Of a stretch of DNA of 40,413 bases, positions 32,248 to 40,413 are shown piece after piece. The stretch lies in assembly GCA_025358205.1 (NCBI GenBank), contig JANYKG010000147.1:1-40413 (forward strand). Direction: 5' to 3'. The translations under genes were made by a program, and so were the position numbers. The stretch is from Armatimonadota bacterium. Its GTDB lineage: Bacteria; Armatimonadota; UBA5829; DTJY01. Position 1 is the stretch's first letter; every line of letters starts with the position of its first letter. The notes below the pieces were generated by a model that was not told the origin of the DNA, searched no databases, and was given only the letters and a program-made list of their open reading frames with translations.

Positions 32248-35055
32248 CTACGGCATATTCACTTCGCCCGGCGGGATCTTGCTGCCCAGCGCCGCGCCCT
32301 TCTCCAAGCCGGATATCCGCGAGGTCGAATCCTTCGCGTTCTTCCAGAACCGGAGAACAAAGTCAGTCGCCGCAGCCCGAACCTCGTCGGTTGTCACCCC
32401 TGCCAGGTAGAGCCACTGACGCCCGTTCCCCTTGTCATCGAGTATCACCATGCCCTTGCCGGTATCAAGCGGTCTGGCGCCTTCGTGCTGAGTCTGCACA
32501 AAAGTGCCTATCAGAATCAGATTCCCGGAGTCCGTATAGCTTTTCGGGACATCGGGGGTCGAGCAGAGGTAGACGAACCGGCCCGTCGCGCACTGGAGGG
32601 TGTTTCGCAGTTGATACGCCATCTCCATCTCGACGATTGGACAATCCTTGGCAAACACGATACAGATCGGCTTGCTGTAGTCGAACTTGTTCACGATGTC
32701 CGCGCCACCCACGTATTCAACCAGGTCCGGCATCACAGGCGCGTCAAACTTAGGAGCACCCTGCTTTCGCACAGTGCCCCAGCCGTACGACGATCCACCG
32801 GCAGACTCGGCTTTCACAAAGTAGTGATAGGTCCCCGGCAGTGCGTCCTTGGCAATGAGCACGTTTAGCATCCCATTGCACTTCTCTCGGGGCTTCAGCG
32901 TGATAGCTGCCTTAGTGGTCAGCTTGCAAGTCAGACCTTGGAACGACTCGACAGAGAGCTTGACCGATACCGGTTTCACCGTCTTGTTGGCGATACTGAA
33001 GGGCACGCTCACTGTGCCGCCCTGACTCATAGCGACCGGTGTAACTGCTATCGGCAGCGCGCGCACCGGCGAACTCGGATTCGCATACTTGCGTATCAGT
33101 GACATAAGTTCCAGCGCCTCGGGCTTCGGCGTGCGGTCCAGGTTGATCGTCTCATAGTGCCGAATCCCCTGCCGGGTCAGGCGCGGGTTCACGCTCATCG
33201 TCTCCTGCCAGTGGAACTGGAAGATGTTGGGAATCGCGCGCGGCTCCAGCATCTTCGCGTAGATCTTGCCGACCTCTTTTCCTCGGGCTTCGGGCGACCA
33301 TGCGGTCAGGAGCTTCCAGTTGAACTCGCCCAGCACCGCTGGCTTGCCATAGTCGGTCGCCTGGTTCGCAACACCGAGCATCACGGACGGTATGGATTCG
33401 TCGAAGGCCGCACCGTGCTTGTAGTTGTGGAAGCCTATCCTGTCGAACGGCACGCCGAGGTAGGTCAGGCGGTCGAACATCCCCTGGTTGCACGCGCCGG
33501 TGAGGAACGCCTGGGTGTTCGGCGCAACCTTCTTCACCGCATTGTACTGACCGGTCCACCGCTCGGGCGCACCCTTGGGGATGCCGGGGATCAGTATCTC
33601 GTTCTCGATCTCGACGAACTTCACGACATCCTTGTACCTGCCCACGACCGAGCATACCCACTCGTCGGAACCTGCCGTGTCGAAGAGCACCTTCAGCCCC
33701 AACTTGCGGCATTCACCCATGTAGAAATCGAGGAAAGCGAAGGCGTTCTTCCTATCCATCTCGCCGAGCAGTTCCAGGTGATGCAGTCGCACGTAGTCGA
33801 ACCCCATCGCCTTAATGATGCGGATGTCCGTCGCCATCTGCGGCTGGAACGCCTTCCAGTTCTCCCACATTTTCGGCGAGAACGGCCACCAGCCCTCGCG
33901 GTCCAGATCTGCCGTGCGATAGTAATCAAAGTTCTCGGTCATGGTGGAGTACGGGAAGTAGCTGGTGCCAAACTCCACATAAGGCACACCGAGGTCAACC
34001 ACCGCCTTGTCCTTCATCTGAATAACGTTGCGGTATCCGGCGGTGACATAGAGCTGGCTCTTCTCCCAGTCCGCCTTAGGTGACTGGGCCATAGCAAGCC
34101 GCCACTTCAGGATAACAGGCTCATTCTTCTGCGGAGGGCAGTACGCCCGGACGCCCATGTACTTGCCGTTGTCCTGAGAAAGATTAGCGCCCGCTACCTC
34201 TGATACCAGGTAGATGCTGCCATCCTTGTCGGCGGCCTTCTCCCACGTGTAGAAGTGGTTGGCCGGTATCCACTTGCCCTTGCTGTCCTGACAGGTGTAC
34301 CCCGCGCTGAACTGGTTGACCGCGGCCCACGATAGCCCGCCGGACTTCCACGAACACCAGTCAACGCCCTTGGTGAGCGTCGCAATTCGATCAGTAATCG
34401 CCGGATCGTCCGTGCCATTCATTATCACGCCGTTCCAGTCGGTTTTGACGCCGGTCACGTCGGGCATGGTCACTTTGCGGATGAGTGCAAGGTAGACGGG
34501 GTCGGATTTGTCTGATGTGTAGGTGATCTTCGCCTGGCAGTCGAGCCAACCGCCCGAGTTCGGGTCCAGGGTCATCTCAACCTGGTAATCACCTACGGTG
34601 GCCTTGCCCAAGTATGTGCCATTGTGCTGTTGAGTGAAGGTGATATCGAGCGGATTGAACGAGGCGACCGCCTGGGCGAATGTGCCAACCTTGCCGGGGA
34701 TGACCGCAAGCCCGAACTCGACTCGGCCAAGATCGTTGCCAGCGTTGTGAATGGTCATCCCGCCGGAGATCGAGCTGTACGATATGAGCAGTGGGGCAAA
34801 CGCCCCTGCCTCGACGCGTTGCAGAGTGACCGATGAACTGCCCTTGACATGCACTGTGGCGCTAGCGACACCATCCACCACGATGGCCTCGCCTCCGCTG
34901 CCCTTGTACAAGCCGTCGGTGAGCGTGGTCTTGAATGACACCGGCCCGGCGTAGTCGAAATCATGGTTATTGCGAACGACGATTGTCGGCACTGCGAATC
35001 CCACAACCGGAAGCACAAGCGCCAGGATCACTGTCAGGATAATTGCTGCTCGCAT
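32248..35055 (-). CDS. Secreted clan GH-A glycoside hydrolase (GH5/GH39-like)
   Basis: 935 aa from the ATG at 35055, with GGAGGAG 10 bp upstream; a GTG at 35073 overlaps that site and is less likely. Signal peptide: MRAAIILTVILALVLPVVGF. The N-terminal 350 residues are a beta-sandwich region. The TIM barrel covers about 370-680: YVRLHHLELLGEMDR, then VEIENEILIPG with E486 as likely acid/base, and AVLGEFNWKLL with E577 as likely nucleophile. A C-terminal Ig-like part (about 710-800) precedes a last domain with IVFAKDCPIVEMEMA. The exact family and substrate are uncertain. It is divergent from the GH42-like gene; a good promoter lies at 35096-35125. Confidence 0.9.
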   Translation of the reverse strand: MRAAIILTVILALVLPVVGFAVPTIVVRNNHDFDYAGPVSFKTTLTDGLYKGSGGEAIVVDGVASATVHVKGSSSVTLQRVEAGAFAPLLISYSSISGGMTIHNAGNDLGRVEFGLAVIPGKVGTFAQAVASFNPLDITFTQQHNGTYLGKATVGDYQVEMTLDPNSGGWLDCQAKITYTSDKSDPVYLALIRKVTMPDVTGVKTDWNGVIMNGTDDPAITDRIATLTKGVDWCSWKSGGLSWAAVNQFSAGYTCQDSKGKWIPANHFYTWEKAADKDGSIYLVSEVAGANLSQDNGKYMGVRAYCPPQKNEPVILKWRLAMAQSPKADWEKSQLYVTAGYRNVIQMKDKAVVDLGVPYVEFGTSYFPYSTMTENFDYYRTADLDREGWWPFSPKMWENWKAFQPQMATDIRIIKAMGFDYVRLHHLELLGEMDRKNAFAFLDFYMGECRKLGLKVLFDTAGSDEWVCSVVGRYKDVVKFVEIENEILIPGIPKGAPERWTGQYNAVKKVAPNTQAFLTGACNQGMFDRLTYLGVPFDRIGFHNYKHGAAFDESIPSVMLGVANQATDYGKPAVLGEFNWKLLTAWSPEARGKEVGKIYAKMLEPRAIPNIFQFHWQETMSVNPRLTRQGIRHYETINLDRTPKPEALELMSLIRKYANPSSPVRALPIAVTPVAMSQGGTVSVPFSIANKTVKPVSVKLSVESFQGLTCKLTTKAAITLKPREKCNGMLNVLIAKDALPGTYHYFVKAESAGGSSYGWGTVRKQGAPKFDAPVMPDLVEYVGGADIVNKFDYSKPICIVFAKDCPIVEMEMAYQLRNTLQCATGRFVYLCSTPDVPKSYTDSGNLILIGTFVQTQHEGARPLDTGKGMVILDDKGNGRQWLYLAGVTTDEVRAAATDFVLRFWKNAKDSTSRISGLEKGAALGSKIPPGEVNMP

Positions 35056-35095
35056 ATTTAATGTCTCCTCCACTGCGATTCGATCCGATGCTGCT

Positions 35096-35125
35096 ATGAT
35101 AGCCCTGAGTACACGAACATGTCAA
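35096..35125 (-). promoter_or_regulatory. Candidate promoter of the GH5/GH39-like gene
   Basis: On the minus strand TTGACA (35125-35120, consensus), 18-bp spacer, TATCAT (35101-35096, 5 of 6). The start near 35089 gives a leader of about 35 nt. On the other strand TTGACA at 35136-35141 is followed at 18 bp by a poor CATTGT, only a weak candidate for the GH42-like gene. Confidence 0.6.
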
Positions 35126-35201
35126 CGAACAACGCTTGACAAGCACCCGCTCTGAGTGGCATTGTTATGTCATCAATCCGCTCGTTTCACGGAGGACCCA
35201 A

Positions 35202-38186
35202 ATGCGAACCATCGCCTTAATCTTGATCTGCATCGCGCTGGCAGTCCCAATCTGCGCCGCCTCGCTCATGCCGGCCATCGCCAATCCCGGCTTCGAGAGC
35301 GTAGTTCCGGGGAACGCCGCACCCGGCTGGGCATGGTGGAACAGTGCGGCGGCAGGCTTCGACTCCAGCACGGTTAACCCTCACTCCGGCAACCGGTGTA
35401 TGGTCTTCAACAACGCGAGCGACCTTGCGCCGAATGTCTACGGACGGCTCTCGCAGGGCGTGGGCGTAATGCCGGATACGGAGTATGAACTCACTGCCTG
35501 GGTCAGAGGCGAGGATGTCGCGCCGGGCATTCATTTCACGGACTGGGATTCATACACAATGAATCTACCCAGCGGCACCTTCGGATGGCAGAAGGTCTCG
35601 CTCAGGTTCCGCACAAGACCGAGCCAGACCGGCCTGAACCTGGGCATCAACATCGTGAACCGGTGCAAAGCGCTTGCGATTGACGACATCTCACTGCGCC
35701 CCATCGGCATAGCCTTTATGGGCAAGGGACTGAGCGGTTCGGTCCTCGCGCCGGGCCAGGTTCAGGGTGACAATCAGCAGGCGTTCGTCTTCATAGAACT
35801 GAAATCGGAGTTCGCCGGAACCGCCCACGCCATTATCAAGGCGGGTGATAAGGTCATATTCGACAAAGCGGCGCCGCTGAAGCAGGGCGAGAACGCCTTC
35901 GAGTGGGAATGGAATACAGGCACATCAGGCGCTAGAAACCTCAATCTCACGGTTCGCGTGGCGGATCAGCAGAATAACCTCATCGCAACCGCTGACCGAA
36001 AGATCGAAAAGCTCAGCGCGGGAGTTCTCTCCGCCGACCTGGACGCCGTTGAAACGCGCCTCAAGCAGTTCGACGCACTCTATGCCAAGTGCAAGGCGAA
36101 GGGCATCCCGCTGGACTACCCGACCGTGACGCGCACCATGCTAACCCAGTTTATTCCGCTGGAGCGGGTAGACATCCGCAGGGGTGAGCTGCGCCGCGCA
36201 GGGTTCGCTATCACGGACTTCAATCGCTCGATTGACACTGCAATCACAGAGATGACCGCTTACCTGAAGAACGCGAGCGCCGCCCCAAACGCAGTCCGAT
36301 ACAAGACCAGCGCCATGCAAATCAACGGACTCACCCAGATCGCCGACAGACAGGATGCGAAGGGGAAAGAGACCCGCGGGCCGGTGTTCTTCGCCGGGAT
36401 GGGTCACTTCTACCAGGTGCGTAAGGATATGTTCCGCTGGCCCGGATACGGAGTGAACATCATCCAGATCGAGGTCGGCCCAAGCGCGACACTCACGGCA
36501 GAAGACAAAGTTGACCTCACGGCGGCGCAGGACATAGCGAAGGTTTTGGACGAGGCGGCAAAAAAGAACGTCAAGGTGAACGTCCTGCTCTCGCCGCACT
36601 ATTTCCCGGAGTGGGCGCTGGCGAAGTGGCCGCAACTAAGGCAGGGCGGAGGCGGGTTCCTCCCCTTCACTGTGGACGCGCCCGAAGCCAAGCAGGTGAT
36701 GGAGAAGTTCCTGCGAACGGTCATACCGCTGCTCAAAGACAAGCCCGCTCTGCACAGTTTCTGTCTGTCCAACGAGCCGCTCTTTGACCGGTCCCAAACC
36801 GCCAACGCAGCGCCGATGTGGGCCGCCTATCTGGAAACCGTTCACGGCGATGTGGCGACTATGAACGAACGCTACGGCACAAAGTATGCCTCTTTCGCCG
36901 AGGTGCCGATGCCGGGCAACGGCGACTACGGCGCGCCTCAGTTCTACGACTACTGCGTCTTCAACCAGAAGCGGTTCGCGGGGTGGCACCAGTGGATGGC
37001 GGACATCATCCACGAGATGGCGCCGAATGTGCCGGTTCACGCAAAGGTCATGGGCTGGACGTTCTTCATGCGGAGTTGCATCGCATGGGGAACGAGCGCA
37101 GAAATGTTCGGGCAGTTCGGGCAGATGAACGGCAATGACTGCACCATGTGGCCCGGCGGAGGCCCGCAATGGGCGGCTCAATGGAGTACGCAGAACATGG
37201 TTTACGATCTGCAACGCTCGCTGAACGCCAAGCCGATCTTTAACTCTGAGAACCACCTGACGCCCGATGGGTCTTCGTACTACGTAGCGCCGGAGCATTT
37301 CCGAACCGCGCTGTGGCAAGGGGCGATTCACGGCCAGGGAGCCACCACGATCTGGGTATGGGAGCGGACTCTCGATCCAACTAACCCGTCTTACGCAGCA
37401 ACCACTTGCTTCTACGGCAACGTGATGGACCGACCGGGCTGCGCGGAAGCGGTCGGCCGCACCTGCCTTGATCTCAACCGCTTTGCCGATGAGGTGACGG
37501 CTCTGGAAACCGCCAAATCGCCTGTCGCCATCGTCTACTCAATGGCATCGCAAGCCAGGAACCCCAAGCACATAGACGCGATGGGCCGCGTATACACCGC
37601 ACTGAACTTCCTGGGCGTGAAGGTGGACTTCATCTCGGAAGCACAACTCGCGGACGGCAAAGGCGAGGGATACCGAATGATTGTGCTCCCCGAGGCCACC
37701 CACCTGCCGTTGAAGGCATTCGACGCGCTGATCACGCTCCCGAACACCGTGATCGTGGGCAACGGCCCGGAAAAGGACCAGTATGGAAACGGCCTCATGT
37801 TCGACCTGGTTGCGAAGAAGTCCGTCATGTTGCCCGGCGACGGTGACGCAGAGAAGGTGTTGTGGCCGCAGTTCGAGGCGCTTCTGAGCAAGCTCGGCGC
37901 ACTTCCAGATGTGCGGGTAGTAGACGCCAAGACCGGAAGGCCGGTATGGGGAGTCGAGTGGCTGCCGGTCAAGGTCAAAGGCCGGACGGTCATCAACATG
38001 ATCAACCTGACTGCCAAGCCGGTCGATGTGAAGGTGATGGGCATCGGCGGTGGTAATCCAATGGCCCAGCAGCCGGGATTCAACCGGACACTGGATGCGC
38101 GGGACCTGCTGAGCATAGGTGGCGCGGCGAAGGCAAAGATGCTGCTGCCCATTACACCGGTACTGGCGGAGATCGGAACGAAGTAG
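35202..38186 (+). CDS. Secreted GH42-like glycoside hydrolase with N-terminal CBM-like domain
   Basis: 994 aa from the ATG at 35202 (GGAGG 6 bp upstream). Signal peptide: MRTIALILICIALAVPICAA. Residues about 25-170 form a CBM4/9-like jelly roll (NPGFESVVPGNAAPGWAWW, SGNRCMVFNN, DTEYELTAWVRG, LAIDDISLRP). A coiled linker region follows (about 270-360). The barrel starts near 395 (FFAGMGHFYQVRKDMFRWPG). CLSNEPLF gives E525 as acid/base and IFNSENHLTP gives E683 as nucleophile. SPVAIVYSMASQ and the following part look like the GH42 trimerisation (class I amidotransferase-like) domain. GH42 enzymes are beta-galactosidases, but this branch is distant, so substrate is open. The GH10-like gene follows 83 bp downstream. 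Confidence 0.91.
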   Translation: MRTIALILICIALAVPICAASLMPAIANPGFESVVPGNAAPGWAWWNSAAAGFDSSTVNPHSGNRCMVFNNASDLAPNVYGRLSQGVGVMPDTEYELTAWVRGEDVAPGIHFTDWDSYTMNLPSGTFGWQKVSLRFRTRPSQTGLNLGINIVNRCKALAIDDISLRPIGIAFMGKGLSGSVLAPGQVQGDNQQAFVFIELKSEFAGTAHAIIKAGDKVIFDKAAPLKQGENAFEWEWNTGTSGARNLNLTVRVADQQNNLIATADRKIEKLSAGVLSADLDAVETRLKQFDALYAKCKAKGIPLDYPTVTRTMLTQFIPLERVDIRRGELRRAGFAITDFNRSIDTAITEMTAYLKNASAAPNAVRYKTSAMQINGLTQIADRQDAKGKETRGPVFFAGMGHFYQVRKDMFRWPGYGVNIIQIEVGPSATLTAEDKVDLTAAQDIAKVLDEAAKKNVKVNVLLSPHYFPEWALAKWPQLRQGGGGFLPFTVDAPEAKQVMEKFLRTVIPLLKDKPALHSFCLSNEPLFDRSQTANAAPMWAAYLETVHGDVATMNERYGTKYASFAEVPMPGNGDYGAPQFYDYCVFNQKRFAGWHQWMADIIHEMAPNVPVHAKVMGWTFFMRSCIAWGTSAEMFGQFGQMNGNDCTMWPGGGPQWAAQWSTQNMVYDLQRSLNAKPIFNSENHLTPDGSSYYVAPEHFRTALWQGAIHGQGATTIWVWERTLDPTNPSYAATTCFYGNVMDRPGCAEAVGRTCLDLNRFADEVTALETAKSPVAIVYSMASQARNPKHIDAMGRVYTALNFLGVKVDFISEAQLADGKGEGYRMIVLPEATHLPLKAFDALITLPNTVIVGNGPEKDQYGNGLMFDLVAKKSVMLPGDGDAEKVLWPQFEALLSKLGALPDVRVVDAKTGRPVWGVEWLPVKVKGRTVINMINLTAKPVDVKVMGIGGGNPMAQQPGFNRTLDARDLLSIGGAAKAKMLLPITPVLAEIGTK

Positions 38187-38207
38187 CCGCCGATGTCTCA
38201 CCCGACA

Positions 38208-38230
38208 GCGTTCGCCGGGATGGCGAATGC
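38208..38230 (+). other. Short hairpin between the GH42-like and GH10-like genes
   Basis: GCGTTCGCC (38208-38216) pairs with GGCGAATGC (38222-38230), one G-U pair in RNA, with a 5-nt loop. It lies 21 bp after the GH42-like stop. No U tract follows, so it more likely protects or attenuates the message than ends it. Confidence 0.4.
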
Positions 38231-38269
38231 GATAGGGAACGCCGATGAGCGCAGATGCGGGAGCAACAA

Positions 38270-39784
38270 ATGAGAATCAAAGCGATTCCGGCATATGTCC
38301 TATCTGTCCTATTCGTCCTATCATCGTGCGCACACGCCCAAACGCCTGAGTCGCAGAAGCTTCACCTGAAGTTCATCGGCATCAGCGGTAAGGCGATTCC
38401 GGCGACGGCGATCGGTCGGTTCCACTGTCGGGACATGGCGGATGAGCCTTTGCCCGCCCGGACCTACGTCCATGACGGTTCGGCCACGGTCGTGCTCCCA
38501 GGCAAGCCGTTCCAGGTCTGCGCGCTGGTCAATACTCCGGGCTTTGGCGAGGTCGTGGTCTACGCCGACAACAAGGGCCAGGGCTTCACTAAGCCGGGTT
38601 GGGTGGACTTCACATCAGAGGCCGCCGCAACCCGTCTCATGCGCGTGAAATCAGCATTGAAACAGGCCGAGGCGGAAGGCGTCCTCTTGTCCCAGGGGTT
38701 CTACCAGAGGCTGAGAGCCGCGGAGAAGGAGTCACCGCATAAGTCACTGGCGATCACCCTCAAAGCAGGTGAAGACCTGACAGTCGCACGAGCGCGCCAC
38801 AGAATCGCACAGATGAACGGACAACCAAGGGAAGGCTTCATTTTCGGGTGCAATGCCTTCGGGTATCCCGCGCGAGGACCGATCTACCAGGAGCGATTCA
38901 AGGAGCTTTTCAACCTGGGCATCACCAACGTCTACCTCAGCCACTACGCGCCGACTGAGACCACTCGCGACTTCACGCGGACGGACAACGAAACCGCATG
39001 GCTGCTCTCGAACGACATGCGGATGAAGCCCTGTCCGCCGTTCTACATGGCAAGCGGAGTGACCCCCGAATGGCTGAAGAACAGGCCGTACTCGGAAGTC
39101 AAACAGATCGCGCACGACCTGGTCAAAGAGGTCGCCGCACGGTACAAGGACAAAACCGAGTTCTGCGAGATCATGAACGAAGCGCACGACTACTCGAACT
39201 CCCTGCGTCTTACGCCCGACGAGATGACCGACCTCGCCGGAGTGACCTCAAGAGCTGCTCGCGAGGGCGACCCGGATGTGAAACGAATCATCAACTCCTG
39301 CCACCTCTGGGGCGAATACGCCGCTGAACCGACCAAGGATGGCAAGTACCGGCGCTCGCCTTACGTCTACCTGCGCGACTGCATTAACGCAGGGGTTGAC
39401 TTCGAGATCGTCGGCCTGCAGTTCTACTACCCGGAGTACGACCTGTTCGAGATTGACCGTCTGCTGGACAAGTTCTCCAAGCTCGGAAAGCCCATCCAGA
39501 TCACTGAAATGGGCTGCCAGTCCGCACCGGGGATTGACCCGAACGCCCAGCGCAAGAAAGGCTCAGCGGGTTGGCACAGCGACTGGACCGAGGCAATGCA
39601 GTCGGACTGGGTTACGAGTATCTACACTATCTGCTACAGCAAGCCATACGTGGAGGGCGTCTCCTGGTGGGACCTGGCGGATGCGGTATCGTTCTGGCCG
39701 TATGGCGGGCTGCTGAGAGGCGACTGCTCACCAAAGCCTGCGTATCTGCGCCTGAAGTCAATGAAGAAATCCTGGGGGTTCTAG
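38270..39784 (+). CDS. GH10-like endo-xylanase lipoprotein
   Basis: 504 aa from the ATG at 38270 (GGGAG 6 bp upstream; a further ATG at 38255 has no such site). The N-terminus is a lipoprotein-type signal with LSSC as probable lipobox (C20), otherwise cleavage at AHA-Q. Its hydrophobic core, residues 10-18, is encoded by a three-unit GTCCTAT array. Residues about 30-180 form a beta domain. The GH10-type barrel begins near 190: CNAFGYPARGPIYQERFKEL, CEIMNEAHDYSN (E304 acid/base) and IQITEMGCQS (E413 nucleophile). GH10 enzymes cut beta-1,4-xylan; this member is divergent in its first barrel strands. It is probably co-transcribed with the GH42-like gene. Confidence 0.9.
   Translation: MRIKAIPAYVLSVLFVLSSCAHAQTPESQKLHLKFIGISGKAIPATAIGRFHCRDMADEPLPARTYVHDGSATVVLPGKPFQVCALVNTPGFGEVVVYADNKGQGFTKPGWVDFTSEAAATRLMRVKSALKQAEAEGVLLSQGFYQRLRAAEKESPHKSLAITLKAGEDLTVARARHRIAQMNGQPREGFIFGCNAFGYPARGPIYQERFKELFNLGITNVYLSHYAPTETTRDFTRTDNETAWLLSNDMRMKPCPPFYMASGVTPEWLKNRPYSEVKQIAHDLVKEVAARYKDKTEFCEIMNEAHDYSNSLRLTPDEMTDLAGVTSRAAREGDPDVKRIINSCHLWGEYAAEPTKDGKYRRSPYVYLRDCINAGVDFEIVGLQFYYPEYDLFEIDRLLDKFSKLGKPIQITEMGCQSAPGIDPNAQRKKGSAGWHSDWTEAMQSDWVTSIYTICYSKPYVEGVSWWDLADAVSFWPYGGLLRGDCSPKPAYLRLKSMKKSWGF
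38297..38321 (+). repeat. 9-bp-period GTCCTAT array within a signal peptide
   Basis: Three perfect GTCCTAT cores at 38297, 38306 and 38315, with two-base spacers CT and TC. In frame they encode V-L-S, V-L-F, V-L-S (residues 10-18 of the GH10-like protein), the hydrophobic stretch of its export signal. Confidence 0.82.
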
Positions 39785-39793
39785 GTAAAGGAC

Positions 39794-39821
39794 ATGCCCC
39801 CGAAGTCACCTCCGGGGGCAT
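39794..39821. terminator. Bidirectional terminator-like hairpin
   Basis: ATGCCCCCG (39794-39802) pairs exactly with CGGGGGCAT (39813-39821) around a 10-nt loop. It stands 10 bp after the GH10-like stop and 34 bp before the stop of the convergent FN3 gene. The downstream T content is moderate (TTCACTATTCTCTCTC), so rho-independent action is plausible but not strong. Confidence 0.6.
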
Positions 39822-39855
39822 TCACTATTCTCTCTCAACCAGGCGGGTATCAGAC

Positions 39856-40413
39856 TCAATCCGCGTGTCTGACGATACTGCTATGATCCACCTCTGAGGA
39901 TCCTTCCCCGTCCGAACTGCTTCGTCTCTGTGTTGTAGCCGAAGCTCTGTTCGAGAAGTTGGAACTCCCAGCGCTATTGAACGAACACACCCGGTAGTAG
40001 TACGTCGTCGAAGCGGTGAGGCCGGCATTGGCATAGGATGTCACGCCCGCGCCCAATGTCGCTATCGTCGAGTATCGCCCAGAGCGGGTCGAAGACCGCT
40101 GAACGATGAATCCGGTCTCGTTGGAGGATCTATCCCTCCATTGCAGATTGATCCGGCTGGATGACACGGCTGAGGCGGTCAGGCCTGAGGGCGCAGCAGG
40201 GCGACGTACATTGGTCGGAACTGCTGTGGTAGCCGCTGATGCTGTCGCGTACCCCGAATCACCCGCCGTATTCGTCGCGCATACCCGGTAATAGTATGTC
40301 GTTAAGGCCGTCAGACCTGTATTGTTGTAGCTCGTGACACCTGCGCCAACGGTGGCTATCAGCGTGAACGGACCGCTCTCGCTTGCCGACCGCTCAACCT
40401 TGAAGCCGGTCTC
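39856..40413 (-). CDS. Fibronectin type III repeat protein, C-terminal end (5' end outside window)
   Basis: The minus-strand frame is open from the right edge to the stop at 39856, 185 codons. It holds one FN3 domain and most of a second: TGFKVERS...YYYRVCATNTAG, then the same order as TGFIVQRSS...YYYRVCSFNSAG. The repeat unit is 98 residues (294 bp between the two ETGF positions at 40413 and 40119). The domains are joined by a Pro-rich linker, and the protein ends in a Ser/Glu/Asp-rich tail. FN3 domains in bacteria mostly occur as spacers in extracellular enzymes or adhesins. The catalytic part, if any, lies beyond the window, so its function cannot be stated. Confidence 0.9.
   Translation of the reverse strand, partial: ETGFKVERSASESGPFTLIATVGAGVTSYNNTGLTALTTYYYRVCATNTAGDSGYATASAATTAVPTNVRRPAAPSGLTASAVSSSRINLQWRDRSSNETGFIVQRSSTRSGRYSTIATLGAGVTSYANAGLTASTTYYYRVCSFNSAGSSNFSNRASATTQRRSSSDGEGSSEVDHSSIVRHAD

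Noticed and set aside
33157-34083. Plus-strand frame of 308 codons
   Set aside because: It is antisense to the barrel of the GH5/GH39-like gene, rich in Arg/His/Val with no motif, and lacks a ribosome binding site.
38247-38262. GATGAGCGCAGATGCG as another word array
   Set aside because: Only two imperfect units are present, too few to separate from chance.

Overview
The window looks like chromosomal DNA of a G+C-rich, Gram-negative-type, flagellated, c-type-cytochrome-containing polysaccharide degrader. The mix of secreted sulfatases with twin-arginine signals, clan GH-A hydrolases, DUF4838/DUF4380-type proteins and planctomycete-like gene content suggests an uncultured member of the PVC superphylum, Armatimonadota or a neighbouring group. 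I cannot fix the phylum from sequence alone. No rRNA, tRNA, transposase, phage gene or CRISPR array was seen.

Layout. (1) 1-8374, all minus: a six-gene glycan-degradation cluster read from 8374 downward: DUF4380-like protein, iduronate-2-sulfatase-like sulfatase, concanavalin-like DUF1080 protein, DUF4838 protein, alpha/beta hydrolase, and a GH101/GH129-like hydrolase that runs off the left edge. (2) 8679-15696, minus: a tight seven-gene operon: NHL beta-propeller, ResB, seven-haem cytochrome c, CcsA, precorrin-2 dehydrogenase, glutamyl-tRNA reductase, and a second CcsA/HemX-like protein. It joins system II cytochrome c maturation to early tetrapyrrole synthesis. (3) 15931-18545, plus: fliG-cheX-fliM flagellar switch genes, divergent from the operon. 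(4) 18569-27892: a DegT-type aminotransferase, two more sulfatases, a very large clan GH-A hydrolase and a neutral-ceramidase-like protein. (5) 28280-31138: a large membrane protein of unknown function and lower G+C. (6) 31166-39784: a URO-D-family protein, a GH-A hydrolase, a GH42-like hydrolase with an N-terminal carbohydrate-binding-like domain, and a GH10-like lipoprotein. (7) 39856-40413, minus: the fibronectin type III C-terminus of a protein entering from the right edge.

The most unusual signal is not a gene. At fourteen or more places the accessory regions carry short arrays of near-identical 'words'. Each word class repeats with its own fixed period: 6 bp (CTCGTA class), 7 bp (GTTCGAT, GTGATGA, GGTGTTA, TTGACCA), 8 bp (CCGTGTCC), or 9 bp made of a 7-bp core plus 2 free bases (GTCCTAT, GTCNGAC). 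Some arrays face each other and form long imperfect hairpins between genes. Others sit in 5' leaders, and one supplies a start codon. Four lie in frame inside coding sequences, including one that encodes the hydrophobic core of a signal peptide. None is visible inside the cytochrome/haem operon or the flagellar genes.

Functionally, the exported sulfatases and hydrolases of regions 1, 4 and 6 would together strip sulfate and cleave complex, probably sulfated and amino-sugar- or xylan-containing polysaccharides. Region 2 supplies haem and mature c-type cytochromes, and region 3 supplies motor switching.
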